This document shows positions 51,391 through 60,710 of a stretch of DNA of 64,000 bases, piece by piece. The notes below the pieces were generated by a model. It searched no databases, was not told the origin of the DNA, and worked only from the letters and a program-made list of their open reading frames with translations. Origin of the DNA: an uncultured Tenacibaculum sp. Lineage in GTDB: Bacteria > Bacteroidota > Bacteroidia > Flavobacteriales > Flavobacteriaceae. The stretch's first letter is position 1, and each line of letters starts with the position of its first letter. The translations under genes and the position numbers were made by a program. The stretch spans positions 64,001 to 128,000 of the forward strand of contig NZ_CANMAX010000007.1 in the NCBI RefSeq assembly GCF_947495995.1, given 5' to 3'.

Positions 51391-54177
51391 ATGAAAGATT
51401 ATAAAATAAAGTGCTTTATCATAGGACTTCTATTTTTATGTGTTCTACCTATTTCTGCTTTTCAAAAAAAAGATACTGTTGTAGCTACAGCACAACTGTT
51501 AAGTAGTAAAAAATTACCGAAAGAATTACTTGAGTATACACAAAAAGCTATACAATCAATTGTTGTAGCTTCAGTAGAAGATAGCTTAACTGTAACTAAA
51601 CTATACTATTATCAATCGAAAGCGAATTATGATTTAGAAGATAACTTGGCAAGTATTGTAAGTTCTAACCAAGGAATTCTTTTCGTGCCGAAAACAAATA
51701 CAGGTTTAGAATATAAAGGAAGATTACTGGCAGATAGAGCTTGGCCAGAAAGTAAACTTTCTCAAACTAAAAAAGCAGTAAAAAGTCTTAAAGATGGAAT
51801 TGAAATTTTAACCGGTTTACCCGATAAAACCCCGTCTGTTTTAGATTATACTGTGAATTGTTATGTTTTGTTGTCTAGTGAATTATCGTATTTAGGTGAT
51901 GTGGCCGCAGCAAAACATAATATTCGTTTAGCAGAAAGTATTTACAGAAAAAATAAATTAGTTCTAGATGCGATAAAAGTAGATGCCACAGGTAATTATC
52001 ATCGTTACGAAATTGTACTTCTTTATAGAAAGATTTATTTATTGTACAGCTATGCAAAAAATAAAAAAGATAGTTTAGAATTAGAACATACCATGCAAGC
52101 TTTAGAAAAAGCACACGGATCAAAACTATTTAATAAAAACGAGCGAATTTACTACACAACAGCATTAAATCACGTTGGAGATTGGTATTTAAGCTACAAA
52201 GAAGATTCATTAATTACAAAAGCAGATATTGAAAAAGGAAGTCATTATATCAACAAATCAATAGATCTTATTGAAAATAAAGGATATCCAGGGAATTATT
52301 TTTCTTTCAAATACAATAAATGTAAAGCATTAACAAAATCGAATAATTTAAATGAAGCGGATACTTTAATTGATCATCTATTAGATTCGTTACCTAAAAG
52401 TAGTGGAATTCATGCTTTTTTTCTCGCACAAAAAGGATTGATTCAAGCTAAGTTGAAAAAGAAGGAAAATGCAATACAAACATTTCATGATGTTATTACA
52501 CGTGTACACAAAGGAGATGAGGTTTTGGCTCAAGATTATAGCAATTTTAAACCCAGTAAAAAGTTTAATGAATCGCGATTAATTAGAAGAGTTGCTGAAA
52601 AATTAGAATTGTATTTTGGAGACGATCCGGAGGTAAAGAAAAGAGTAGCACAACTATATCATATAGCATTGTTACAGTTTGAAAACAGTTACGGAAAAGC
52701 AAAATTTAATTCGAAAGAAAATAATTTGTTACGTAAAATATTACTTGGCTTTCTTATCGCAAAAAAAGAAGGAAACGGACTGGATCATATTTCATTATCT
52801 GATATTTTAAGTAAATCAGAAACAATTATTAACAGAAGAACTTGGCAACAGTTCAATCAGAATAGATATACAAATTCACTTTCAAAATTAGATTCATTAA
52901 CTGCGATCGATTTAGAATTACGAACAGCATTAGTAATAGCCAAACAAAAAGAAAAAGCTTCTGCTATAGATTCTATTCAATCGTTAATGAATCAACATGA
53001 AACTTTTACAAAAAAAATATATCCGAAACTAGATCTTTTACGAGAACACAAATTTGAGTTATCAGTATTACAAAACAAACTAGCGGATGATGAATTGGTT
53101 TTAAAATATTTGTTATTAGAAAATCATTTAGCGATTTTTTCAATCACATCAAAAGAGTTAACATGGCAATTAATTCCATGGACATTAAAAGAACAAGAGT
53201 TGGTTTCAGATATTACGAGTAGTATCGTAAATAGAAAGTTTACTGCTGAAAAAAGCAAGCTTTTGAGTAATGTATTGATACCTTCAATTTCAAAAAAAAT
53301 AAAGAAGATTGTTATTAACCCAGATGGCGAATTGTATAAAATTCCTTTTGAAGTTCTAACCTATAATACATCTTCATTACTAAGTAGTTTTACTGTAAGT
53401 TATACTTCTAATCTTGGTTTTATTCATGCAGATAATGTATTAGAGAAAGAAGAGAAAAAGACCTTTGTATATGCGCCGAACTACGGAGAAGAAGTAATAC
53501 CAATGGCAACTCGTGGAAATAATACTGCGTTAGTTGGAGCTTTAAAAGAATCTGAGATAATTAGTAAGTTATTTCCTTCAGAAATTTACTCAGGAAACAA
53601 TGTTTCTAAAGAAGTTTTTATTGAAACTGCTCCTAGAGCTTCAGTATTACATTTAGCAATGCATGCAGAGGTAAATCAAAAAGAATCTGGATTGAGTAGA
53701 TTAATTTTTGGAAAAGATAATAATGCTCATGAAGATTTATATTTAGAAGAATTGTATGCTTTAAACTTAAATGCAGATTTAGCTGTTTTAAGTGCTTGTA
53801 ATACAGGATTAGGTAAAGAAAATGCTGGAAGAAGTATGGAGTCTTTTGAACGTGCGTTTACTTTTTCAGGTGTGTCGGCAACAGTGGCGAGTTTATGGGA
53901 AGTTCCAGATATAGCTACAAGTGAAATTATGGAAGTTTTTTATCAGAATTTAAAGAAAGGAAAAACAAAATCTGAAGCTTTAGCTAATGCGAAACTCAAT
54001 TATATTAGTAAAAATAAAGATACCAAACTTGCTGAACCTTTTTATTGGGCAGGTTTTGTATTGTACGGAGAACACAAAGCATTAGTTACAGATACTACCA
54101 ACTGGTTATTTTGGATTTTAGGCAGTTTGCTTCTTGTTGGGGTTTTGATTGTTATTAAAAGGAAGAATATTTTATAA
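51391..54177 (+). CDS. membrane-anchored TPR-CHAT protease
   Basis: A 928-residue protein with signal peptide (IIGLLFLCVLPISAFQ), a long helical TPR-like region (about 60-560), a CHAT caspase-like domain (about 620-890) with His758 (LHLAMHAEV) and Cys803 (LSACNTGLG), and a C-terminal transmembrane helix (about 900-920, WILGSLLLVGVLIVI). The catalytic dyad is intact. CHAT domains act in programmed cell death or signalling; here the enzyme domain faces the periplasm by topology. Neighbouring LRR and ECF sigma genes suggest a common surface stress module. Confidence 0.9.
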   Translation: MKDYKIKCFIIGLLFLCVLPISAFQKKDTVVATAQLLSSKKLPKELLEYTQKAIQSIVVASVEDSLTVTKLYYYQSKANYDLEDNLASIVSSNQGILFVPKTNTGLEYKGRLLADRAWPESKLSQTKKAVKSLKDGIEILTGLPDKTPSVLDYTVNCYVLLSSELSYLGDVAAAKHNIRLAESIYRKNKLVLDAIKVDATGNYHRYEIVLLYRKIYLLYSYAKNKKDSLELEHTMQALEKAHGSKLFNKNERIYYTTALNHVGDWYLSYKEDSLITKADIEKGSHYINKSIDLIENKGYPGNYFSFKYNKCKALTKSNNLNEADTLIDHLLDSLPKSSGIHAFFLAQKGLIQAKLKKKENAIQTFHDVITRVHKGDEVLAQDYSNFKPSKKFNESRLIRRVAEKLELYFGDDPEVKKRVAQLYHIALLQFENSYGKAKFNSKENNLLRKILLGFLIAKKEGNGLDHISLSDILSKSETIINRRTWQQFNQNRYTNSLSKLDSLTAIDLELRTALVIAKQKEKASAIDSIQSLMNQHETFTKKIYPKLDLLREHKFELSVLQNKLADDELVLKYLLLENHLAIFSITSKELTWQLIPWTLKEQELVSDITSSIVNRKFTAEKSKLLSNVLIPSISKKIKKIVINPDGELYKIPFEVLTYNTSSLLSSFTVSYTSNLGFIHADNVLEKEEKKTFVYAPNYGEEVIPMATRGNNTALVGALKESEIISKLFPSEIYSGNNVSKEVFIETAPRASVLHLAMHAEVNQKESGLSRLIFGKDNNAHEDLYLEELYALNLNADLAVLSACNTGLGKENAGRSMESFERAFTFSGVSATVASLWEVPDIATSEIMEVFYQNLKKGKTKSEALANAKLNYISKNKDTKLAEPFYWAGFVLYGEHKALVTDTTNWLFWILGSLLLVGVLIVIKRKNIL

Positions 54178-54203
54178 ATATTTATCGATAAGAGATTTGA
54201 ATT

Positions 54204-54626
54204 CTAATTTATTTTTACTGTTAAAATAGAGTCTTTTGCTGGTTTCTCTTTCTGTTTTTTATGAATAGGTTTTAATAAGTACGAGTAAATTCCTCTTTTT
54301 CTTTTTTCTAATTCTTTTTGTTCGAATTTTTTTCTAGTTTCAACGTCTTTGAACGTAAAATCAGCGTGCATTGTTGCTGTTTCACAATCAAAATAATGTT
54401 CTGATTCTTCTAATATTAAAATACCATGTAAAACTCTTTTCTTAACAACCCAAATTTCTTCTGTTATTTTATCTATTAGTTGTGTTTCTGGTGGAATTCC
54501 ATTCAGATTGTGTTGAACTTCACAAATTATTCCTAAACCTGTAATAGTAAATGAATCTAATATTTGAACTGTATTTTTAGATTTATCCACGGTATCCAAT
54601 ATTTTTCTTTCTGATTTCAAACTCAT
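54204..54626 (-). CDS. unknown protein, overlaps the preceding gene
   Basis: A 140-residue cytosolic protein beginning MSLKSERKILDTVDKSKNTV and ending in a basic stretch (KPIHKKQKEKPAKDS). An upstream ATG at 54665 would add 13 residues. It overlaps the gene at 54583 by 44 bases in another frame, an unusually long overlap that may reflect a fused or shifted gene. No family recognised. Confidence 0.5.
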   Translation of the reverse strand: MSLKSERKILDTVDKSKNTVQILDSFTITGLGIICEVQHNLNGIPPETQLIDKITEEIWVVKKRVLHGILILEESEHYFDCETATMHADFTFKDVETRKKFEQKELEKRKRGIYSYLLKPIHKKQKEKPAKDSILTVKIN

Positions 54627-55266
54627 TGCAATAAAAGGTTTCTTGGACGTGACTATAACATACATCTAAATTGAAATATTCGGCTTTCGTTTTTACTTTC
54701 AAATATTTTTCTTTCTGATTTTTAAAACACATCATGCTTCCAAAAGTAGACGTTCCAAAAGGACTATAATCTGAAAAGTTGCATCCAAAACAATTTTTAA
54801 AAACGTACTCACTTTTTAATTTTTTTAATAAATTTTCAGCAGCTATTTCGAATAAATCTCCAAATCCAGTGTAATATTTTCCATTAATATTTAGTTCTAG
54901 AGTTAGTTCATATGTATCCAATCCACCAGATTTTGATGCTTTACCACATAAAGAAGTAATTTTAAGTTCAGTCGGTAGTGTTTTATTACTCTTAAAATGA
55001 ATAAGAGAAATAGGAATGAGAAAAACTAATTGATAATCACAGACTTCATAAATAAAACTATCACCAGAAATTACTTTATTGAAACTAAAATTTTGTAATT
55101 GTTTAGTTGTATACTTTTCAAAATTCAATAATTCAAAATCATCAATAGTTACACCTTCAAATTTTAAAAGACCTATACAAAAAGACAATGTTTCAAAATC
55201 ATTTTTAATTTCAATTTCTTCTTCTAAAAAGCTATTTTTAAAAACACCTTTATACATAGTTTTCAT
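54583..55266 (-). CDS. unknown soluble protein, possibly DUF6304-like
   Basis: A 227-residue protein starting at the ATG at 55266 (the upstream TTG at 55278 is less likely). It contains KNCFGCNFSDYSPFGTSTFG, several Cys and LELNINGKYYTGFGDL. It reminds me of DUF6304 but I am not sure. Function unknown. Confidence 0.5.
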   Translation of the reverse strand: MKTMYKGVFKNSFLEEEIEIKNDFETLSFCIGLLKFEGVTIDDFELLNFEKYTTKQLQNFSFNKVISGDSFIYEVCDYQLVFLIPISLIHFKSNKTLPTELKITSLCGKASKSGGLDTYELTLELNINGKYYTGFGDLFEIAAENLLKKLKSEYVFKNCFGCNFSDYSPFGTSTFGSMMCFKNQKEKYLKVKTKAEYFNLDVCYSHVQETFYCNEFEIRKKNIGYRG

Positions 55267-55285
55267 AGTAAAATACAATTATAAA

Positions 55286-56119
55286 TTACAGGTAGATTTT
55301 TAAAGGTAATTCCGGACGTAAATCAAATGATTTTCCTTGTTTATTGTCATCAAAATAAAGTTCCATAAGATATTCAGCCCCATTTTTAACTGTAACATCT
55401 TCAATTTGATTTACAGTTTTGATAGTTTCAGAATTTAAATCTAAATCTGAAGAAGTGATAATAACTTTCGTGATTTTTTGAGCTCCGTTTTCATGCTTAT
55501 AAAATGTTCTCCATAATGCATATTCTTCAGGGATTTTTTGCAAATCTTCTAGCGTATTAAACTTATCGTATTGAATGACTGGATACACGACAAAAATTGA
55601 AGGTTCTTTAAGATTCGTCTTCGAATTTTTTGCGGCATAAATATTAGAATCTTCTTCCATCCAATCTTGGTGATATTGAATTTTTTCGAATGGAATTTTT
55701 TCCGTGTTATAATCTTTTAATTGAAGAGCCACACTAAAAGGTAGTGCATTATTATTATCGAAGTTTGAACGTTCTATAAAATCTAAATCTTTGTTTTTCG
55801 AAGCATTTTGTTCTAATTCTTTTTGATCGTAAACGTAGATAAACTCTAAATATCCATTTAAAAAATAGAAGTATTTTCCAGCGGTTCCTTGTCCTTTATG
55901 AACTTTGGATAAAGAATCTGGTATCGCAGTGAAACCTAATTCTATCAAACGATTTTTAGCTTTTTGAGGATGCTTTACCCAAATGTTTAAATGATCAATG
56001 GTTAAATCATTTTGTTGTACTTCCGTTCGTGTTGTTATAGTACTTTTAGTTTTTGTGTTTTTACAAGAGAATAAGCCAAAAGCTATTATTGAAATGATAA
56101 GATAATTTAACTTTTTCAT
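55286..56119 (-). CDS. lipoprotein with glyoxalase/VOC-like fold
   Basis: A 277-residue lipoprotein (signal LNYLIISIIAFGLFSC, starting at the ATG at 56119). The region LTIDHLNIWVKHPQKAKNRL and FYFLNGYLEFIYVYD is like VOC/glyoxalase-like folds, which are often enzymes binding a metal; the metal ligands cannot be fixed. Role unknown. Confidence 0.65.
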   Translation of the reverse strand: MKKLNYLIISIIAFGLFSCKNTKTKSTITTRTEVQQNDLTIDHLNIWVKHPQKAKNRLIELGFTAIPDSLSKVHKGQGTAGKYFYFLNGYLEFIYVYDQKELEQNASKNKDLDFIERSNFDNNNALPFSVALQLKDYNTEKIPFEKIQYHQDWMEEDSNIYAAKNSKTNLKEPSIFVVYPVIQYDKFNTLEDLQKIPEEYALWRTFYKHENGAQKITKVIITSSDLDLNSETIKTVNQIEDVTVKNGAEYLMELYFDDNKQGKSFDLRPELPLKIYL

Positions 56120-56191
56120 ATTACATATTTTAACGCTGCGGTACATTCATGTAAATATAATGAATAAGGTTGTTGTTATAGAGTTATAAAA

Positions 56192-56686
56192 TTACTCCTT
56201 AATGAATCCTTGTATAATTTCAGTGTATTTGTCTTTATTCATACTAAAATTTGCAATTCTCCAAGTAGATTTTCTATAGATAAAATTTCCCCAGAGATTA
56301 GATGTTTTATCTATTCTAATGCATAGCACATCTTTATCTAAAAGCTCAATAGTTTTATCAAAGCAATTATCTTGATTTAATACAGATACTATATAAGAAC
56401 CTGTCGCTTCTATTTTTTCAAGATTAGCATTAGTAACATTCTTTTCTTTTAATGATAATAGTGCTTTAGCAAGTTCTCCTTTTTTAAGAAAGAGTTGATC
56501 TTCATTACTTAAATCGCTAGGTAAAATACGCTGACCTAAACTAAATGTGGTGTATTTAAGTGAATCTTCATGTTTAGTCTCTTTGTTTTCTGGTTTACGT
56601 CTTCTAAGAATCCAATCTATTTGATCTTCTTCAATATCATTCTCTAAACAAGAACAAAGCACAAATTTATTTTTGAAGTCACACAT
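56192..56686 (-). CDS. unknown cytosolic protein
   Basis: A 164-residue protein beginning MCDFKNKFVLCSCLEND with three Cys in the first 13 residues, then WILRRRKPENKE and a C-terminal domain (LLDKDVLCIRIDKTSNLWGN). No known motif. It is in a run of minus-strand genes. Confidence 0.5.
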   Translation of the reverse strand: MCDFKNKFVLCSCLENDIEEDQIDWILRRRKPENKETKHEDSLKYTTFSLGQRILPSDLSNEDQLFLKKGELAKALLSLKEKNVTNANLEKIEATGSYIVSVLNQDNCFDKTIELLDKDVLCIRIDKTSNLWGNFIYRKSTWRIANFSMNKDKYTEIIQGFIKE

Positions 56687-56709
56687 TTTAAATAGCTTTT
56701 TGAAGTCAG

Positions 56710-57084
56710 TTACTCTAGTTCGTCAACTAACCTTCTAGAAATAACGGTATCGTAAATTATTTTAAGTTTAGTAATTTTTCCTTCGGTATTGATATCAATA
56801 ATATCAACGACATCAAACTCAACAATTTTATTATTTTTCAATGTCCATTTGTATAGAAAATAAAGCGCAATAGTATTTGAATCATTCTGTTCAAAAATTC
56901 CTTTTAATTCTAGTTCCGATTTCGAAGTGTCGTTTTGTAATTCACGATAAAAAACGCTTGCTTTTTTCACTCCATAAATAGGAGATTCAACGATGCCATT
57001 TTCGTCAAACAATTCAATTACTTTTTCGATTTCACCATTTTCTAAAAATTGTAAATACGATGTTGCTACTTGATTTTTATTCAT
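56710..57084 (-). CDS. SnoaL/NTF2-like protein
   Basis: A 124-residue protein with SYLQFLENGEIEKVIELFDE and VDIIDINTEGKITKLKIIYD, the pattern of the SnoaL/NTF2-like fold. The active residues are not clear. It overlaps the next gene by four bases (ATGA). Confidence 0.75.
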   Translation of the reverse strand: MNKNQVATSYLQFLENGEIEKVIELFDENGIVESPIYGVKKASVFYRELQNDTSKSELELKGIFEQNDSNTIALYFLYKWTLKNNKIVEFDVVDIIDINTEGKITKLKIIYDTVISRRLVDELE

Positions 57085-57494
57085 CTGAAAAGTTTAAAAA
57101 GAGATATCACAATTATGAGTAGAAAACTCCAAAATAAAAAACCTAGAAATATGAGCTTTTGCGCTTCTTTTAGCTTTTTATGATAGCCATATCTTCTAAA
57201 TCGATCAAGCTCAGACTCAGAAAAATCATCGTTTTCAGATCTGTTATTCATAGCAAAAAAAGACAATAAGAAAAAATTCCACCATTCATCACTAGTTAAA
57301 GCAGCTTCACTACGTTCTAGTTGAAGTTTTTTGTATAGTAAATATTCAGAATTAAGTTTATTCTTTTGTTCTTCTGTTAAATCTCTAGATTCTAATTCAG
57401 ATGTTGCATTACGAATTCGAGCTTTATTATATTCGTTTTTAATAATGTCTAATAATTCGACATTGGAACATCTGTGAATGTCTTTGTTAATCAT
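57081..57494 (-). CDS. membrane protein, unknown function
   Basis: A 137-residue protein with a helical N-terminus (NVELLDIIKNEYNKARIRNA) and a C-terminal transmembrane helix (FLGFLFWSFLLIIVISLF); a second hydrophobic patch is at about residues 70-80. It is coupled to the SnoaL-like gene. Confidence 0.55.
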   Translation of the reverse strand: MINKDIHRCSNVELLDIIKNEYNKARIRNATSELESRDLTEEQKNKLNSEYLLYKKLQLERSEAALTSDEWWNFFLLSFFAMNNRSENDDFSESELDRFRRYGYHKKLKEAQKLIFLGFLFWSFLLIIVISLFKLFR

Positions 57495-57540
57495 GTAATT
57501 ATTTGAAAGCGAAGTTAATTAAAGTTTTTCAGGATGATAA

Positions 57541-58074
57541 CTAAAACTTCCGATTCAAATAATGAAACAGTTCAATTACTCTTTTTTTTGTAAGTTCTTC
57601 AACTCTAGAGGCTGCGATTACTTGCTGTATTGTTCCTCCACCAGAAAAGTAAGCGTTTACAAGCGCGCTATTTAATTTCAGTTCAGAGTCTCGAAATTTA
57701 ATCCAGTTTCTTTGTGATTGTTTCAGTATTTCTTGGTCTTCTTTATTTAAATTCTTTTTAAGACGTTTGTAATATTTATTCAGCAGTTTATCATATTCTT
57801 TTGTTGCTTTATAAGTTGCAGAAACCATTCCAAGCGTAGAATAATCTATTTCTAATTGTAAGCGCTGACGCTCTTTTATTCTGAAAGTATCAATTTTGAA
57901 TTCATTATACAATTCTCTATCGTTTCCTTCTAAAGATTGCTTCAGTTTATTAATTTCAAGTGTAACTAAAGTTTCAATTTTTATAGAGTCTTTTTTTGTT
58001 AACCTCCTAGGAGATTGAGAAAAAGCATGAAAACTAGTAATAAGAATGATAGTAAAAAGAATTTTTTTCATCAT
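57541..58074 (-). CDS. LprI-like (DUF1311) exported protein
   Basis: A 177-residue protein with signal peptide (ILFTIILITSFHAFSQ). KEYDKLLNKYYKRLKKNL, RNWIKFRDSE and GGTIQQVIAASRVEEL follow the pattern of LprI/DUF1311 lysozyme-inhibitor-type proteins, although the usual Cys pairs are absent. Five bases upstream is the YciI-like gene. Confidence 0.7.
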   Translation of the reverse strand: MMKKILFTIILITSFHAFSQSPRRLTKKDSIKIETLVTLEINKLKQSLEGNDRELYNEFKIDTFRIKERQRLQLEIDYSTLGMVSATYKATKEYDKLLNKYYKRLKKNLNKEDQEILKQSQRNWIKFRDSELKLNSALVNAYFSGGGTIQQVIAASRVEELTKKRVIELFHYLNRKF

Positions 58075-58079
58075 AGAAT

Positions 58080-58367
58080 TTACGGAATTAAAAATTGTAA
58101 TTCTTTACTTGTTTTACTAGGTATAAACTCGATGATATCGTAGTTGGCTAATTCATTTTTTTTGAAAGGATCTTTTTCAATAATATTTTCTAATTCGGAT
58201 TTTGACGCGACATTAGATAAAATTACACCACCTGTTCTAGGAACTTTTCTTCCTGAGGCTATAAAATTTCCTAATTCGTATTGTTCATTTAAAAAAATGA
58301 TGTGATCGTTTAAGTGTTGATCTACTTTTTCAAGTGCAGTAGTGTAAGTTATATTTACAATGAACAT
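58080..58367 (-). CDS. YciI family protein
   Basis: A 95-residue protein: FIVNITYTTALEKVDQHLND, LASGRKVPRTGGV-like FIASGRKVPRTGGVIL and FKKNELANYDIIEF match YciI. YciI has a ferredoxin-like fold with an unsettled function (possible muconolactone isomerase or polyketide cyclase relative). Confidence 0.85.
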   Translation of the reverse strand: MFIVNITYTTALEKVDQHLNDHIIFLNEQYELGNFIASGRKVPRTGGVILSNVASKSELENIIEKDPFKKNELANYDIIEFIPSKTSKELQFLIP

Positions 58368-58449
58368 ATAATTAATTTTTATTGGCTTATAAAGCTAATT
58401 AAAAAAGTAAGAATCTAATATTTTAATACTAGATTATTTGGAATAAAAA

Positions 58450-58480
58450 ATGCGAGATTTCTTATAAAGAAACCCCGCAT
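58450..58480 (-). terminator. terminator after the NmrA-like gene
   Basis: ATGCGGGGTTTC / GAAATCTCGCAT stem followed by a six-T run on the minus strand, 13 bases past the stop. Confidence 0.85.
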
Positions 58481-58493
58481 AGAAATGAAAAAA

Positions 58494-59336
58494 TTAATCG
58501 AATTGATTCACTGGAGCATCCCAAACTCCTGAACCTACAGTTTTCTCGACATATTCGTTAAAACTGATTGGCTTCCTCCCTAAAACTTTTTCAATATCGT
58601 GAGTAACTTCTGAGTTATTCGGATTACCAAGAACCTCTGTGAATAAGTACTGAACTAACCAGATAAAATCTTCTGAAATTTCTTGTTGTCTCATTGCAGA
58701 AACATAAGCATCGATACTAATCCTTGTGAATAAGATTGATCTTCCGCTAGCTTTGGCAATTATTCCTACAGCTTCTTCAAAAGTTAAACCTTCAGTACCT
58801 GTAAGTTCATAAATATTACCATTATGACTGTCTTCTGTTAATGCTTTTACAGCAACTTCTGCAATATCATTAGCATCTACAAAAGGAATTTTAGCTTCAG
58901 CAAAAGGTAAAGCTACATGACCGCCTAATATTCCTTCTACTAAAAAGTTTTCACTAAAATTCTGATTGAACCAGTTGGCTCTTACAATTGTATATTCTAA
59001 TCCAGAATGAATCACAACTTGTTCACACAATTGAGCTTCTTTTTCACCTTTTCCAGAAAGTAATACTAATTTTTTTACATTTTGCTTTTTAGCAACTTTT
59101 ACTAAATCTTCAATAGCAGCTAAAGCGCCAGGAACTGCTAAATCTGGTTGATAGGTAATGTAAATTGCATCGATACCTTCTAGAGCTGTAGACCAACCAT
59201 CGGTATTGTGCCAATCAAATGCTGGTGTTCCCGTTCTAGATCCAACTCTAACATTGTAATCTAGCTTGTTTAATAATTTTACAATTCTTCTTCCAGTTTT
59301 ACCTGTTCCTCCGATAACTAAAATATTTTGTTTCAT
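58494..59336 (-). CDS. NmrA/SDR-like NAD(P)-binding protein
   Basis: A 280-residue Rossmann protein from the ATG at 59336: MKQNILVIGGTGKTGRRIVK is the GxxGxxG-type dinucleotide site, followed by the NmrA pattern IYITYQPDLAVPGALAAIED and PFVDANDIAEVAVKAL. It is probably a redox sensor or quinone/NAD(P)H reductase. The frame is open 37 codons further upstream, but those residues do not resemble the fold. It follows a DUF1772 gene. Confidence 0.88.
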   Translation of the reverse strand: MKQNILVIGGTGKTGRRIVKLLNKLDYNVRVGSRTGTPAFDWHNTDGWSTALEGIDAIYITYQPDLAVPGALAAIEDLVKVAKKQNVKKLVLLSGKGEKEAQLCEQVVIHSGLEYTIVRANWFNQNFSENFLVEGILGGHVALPFAEAKIPFVDANDIAEVAVKALTEDSHNGNIYELTGTEGLTFEEAVGIIAKASGRSILFTRISIDAYVSAMRQQEISEDFIWLVQYLFTEVLGNPNNSEVTHDIEKVLGRKPISFNEYVEKTVGSGVWDAPVNQFD

Positions 59337-59368
59337 AATCTTTGTTTTTAATTGTTTATATGTGTTAT

Positions 59369-59869
59369 TTATTGTTTGTTGAACATTAGCGCGATTAATA
59401 GTAAGACAAAAGATGTCGTAGCACTTAGTGTTCGTATTAGGTGCCAATTATTCCATGGTGATTCGAATTTTTTTCGTAAAGTTTTAAGTTCTTCTGTTGA
59501 GATTGCTGTGAGGTCTGTTTTATCAAGTATTTCGTTTAATGGAACGTTTTTGAATATGGTTACAAATACAACTCCTAGTGTAAATAGTAGGGCAGCAGTA
59601 AAGAATATCCAGAAAGACTTTTCAAAAGTTTGATATTTCAAATACAATAAGATGAGGTTTGAAATAAAAGGACCAAAGAATACAATGATAAATAGTGGAT
59701 TAATAATCGCTCTGTTCATTTGTTGAAAAGCATATAGAAATCCGAAATCACTTATTCTACCAATTCCTGGAGTTATAGCGTTGGTCCACGTAAAACATAA
59801 TCCAGCAGTTAGTCCTGTTAATAGAACTGTAACGAATATTACTATTGTTTCTAAGTTAAATTCCATCAT
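59369..59869 (-). CDS. DUF1772 membrane protein
   Basis: A 166-residue protein with four helices, of the DUF1772 family (anthrone-oxygenase-like): LTAGLCFTWTNAITPGIGRI and the NAIL-type W-NNW-H region (ESPWNNWHLIRTLSAT). It sits between a membrane gene and an NmrA-like gene on one strand; a redox pairing is plausible. Confidence 0.82.
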   Translation of the reverse strand: MMEFNLETIVIFVTVLLTGLTAGLCFTWTNAITPGIGRISDFGFLYAFQQMNRAIINPLFIIVFFGPFISNLILLYLKYQTFEKSFWIFFTAALLFTLGVVFVTIFKNVPLNEILDKTDLTAISTEELKTLRKKFESPWNNWHLIRTLSATTSFVLLLIALMFNKQ

Positions 59870-59871
59870 GA

Positions 59872-60273
59872 TTATAGATTTAAGTTTCTTGTTTTATGAG
59901 CTATCATGATATAATAATAACTTAGTGCTATTACCATAATTTCAAGAGCAATAAGCCAAAAACCAAGGTCCATATAAAAAGTAAAATGATTACCTCCATT
60001 AGGAATAATGAAAAGTGGAACGGTTACAATTGCATCTAAAAATGCAGCAACAAGAAAAAATGTCAACCCAGTGTAAAAACCATGAGGTGTATGTTCTTTT
60101 CTATAGTATAAGTATGAGCCTAACCATACTAATGGAATAATAACAGTTGATAAAACAATGTTAGCTTGTTCATTCAAATCTTCCATGATTTGAAACTCAA
60201 AAGAAAGTGTAAAAAAACTAACAGCTACAGTCCAAATTCCGATACCAATTAAGATTGCTTTGATTGTGTTCAT
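59872..60273 (-). CDS. membrane protein, unknown function
   Basis: A 133-residue protein with four hydrophobic segments (ILIGIGIWTVAVSFFTLSF, IVLSTVIIPLVWLGSYLY, GLTFFLVAAFLDAIVTVPLF, DLGFWLIALEIMVIALSYYY). It overlaps or abuts the DUF1772 gene (2-base gap). No family recognised. Confidence 0.65.
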   Translation of the reverse strand: MNTIKAILIGIGIWTVAVSFFTLSFEFQIMEDLNEQANIVLSTVIIPLVWLGSYLYYRKEHTPHGFYTGLTFFLVAAFLDAIVTVPLFIIPNGGNHFTFYMDLGFWLIALEIMVIALSYYYIMIAHKTRNLNL

Positions 60274-60466
60274 ATCTTATAATTTTCTGATTACAAGACA
60301 AAATTAGATCAACAATGGAATGATTATTTATTCAAAAAGAAGTATGATTTGTTTGAAAAGACGAAGTAGAAATTTTTTGAAATAACAATTCTAACCTTAT
60401 GATTTATAAATCACAAGGTGAATATATGATTCACTACAGTAAAAGTTTACAAATAATAGTAAGTAA

Positions 60467-60700
60467 CTATAATTTTATTTTTGATGTTTTCCAGTAATTG
60501 ATATATAGTTTACTCAAGAACGTGGTAGAACTAATTAAAATAAGATAAATTCCACTGTATCCTTTTTGAAAAAAACTTTCAGTAAATAAGTCGGTCATAC
60601 TTAATACTAATAAAGATGTTCCTAAAAGCCATAAAGAAATAAATACGAATAAGTTTTTTCTTGTAGGGTGTTGTATGAAGTTGTTTTTTATCTTTTCCAT
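60467..60700 (-). CDS. small membrane protein
   Basis: A 77-residue protein with two helices (LFVFISLWLLGTSLLVLS; GYSGIYLILISSTTFLSKLY). Follows the 63-residue gene by ten bases; no family recognised. The 193-base gap at 60274-60466 holds nothing I can identify. Confidence 0.5.
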   Translation of the reverse strand: MEKIKNNFIQHPTRKNLFVFISLWLLGTSLLVLSMTDLFTESFFQKGYSGIYLILISSTTFLSKLYINYWKTSKIKL

Positions 60701-60710
60701 GTTTAATTTT

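Noticed and set aside
59337..59447. 37-codon upstream extension of the NmrA-like gene
   Set aside because: The Rossmann fold begins at MKQNILVIGG and the upstream residues look non-coding.
60274..60466. Possible tRNA or small RNA
   Set aside because: No cloverleaf arms or strong hairpin; sequence is AT-rich with no clear structure.
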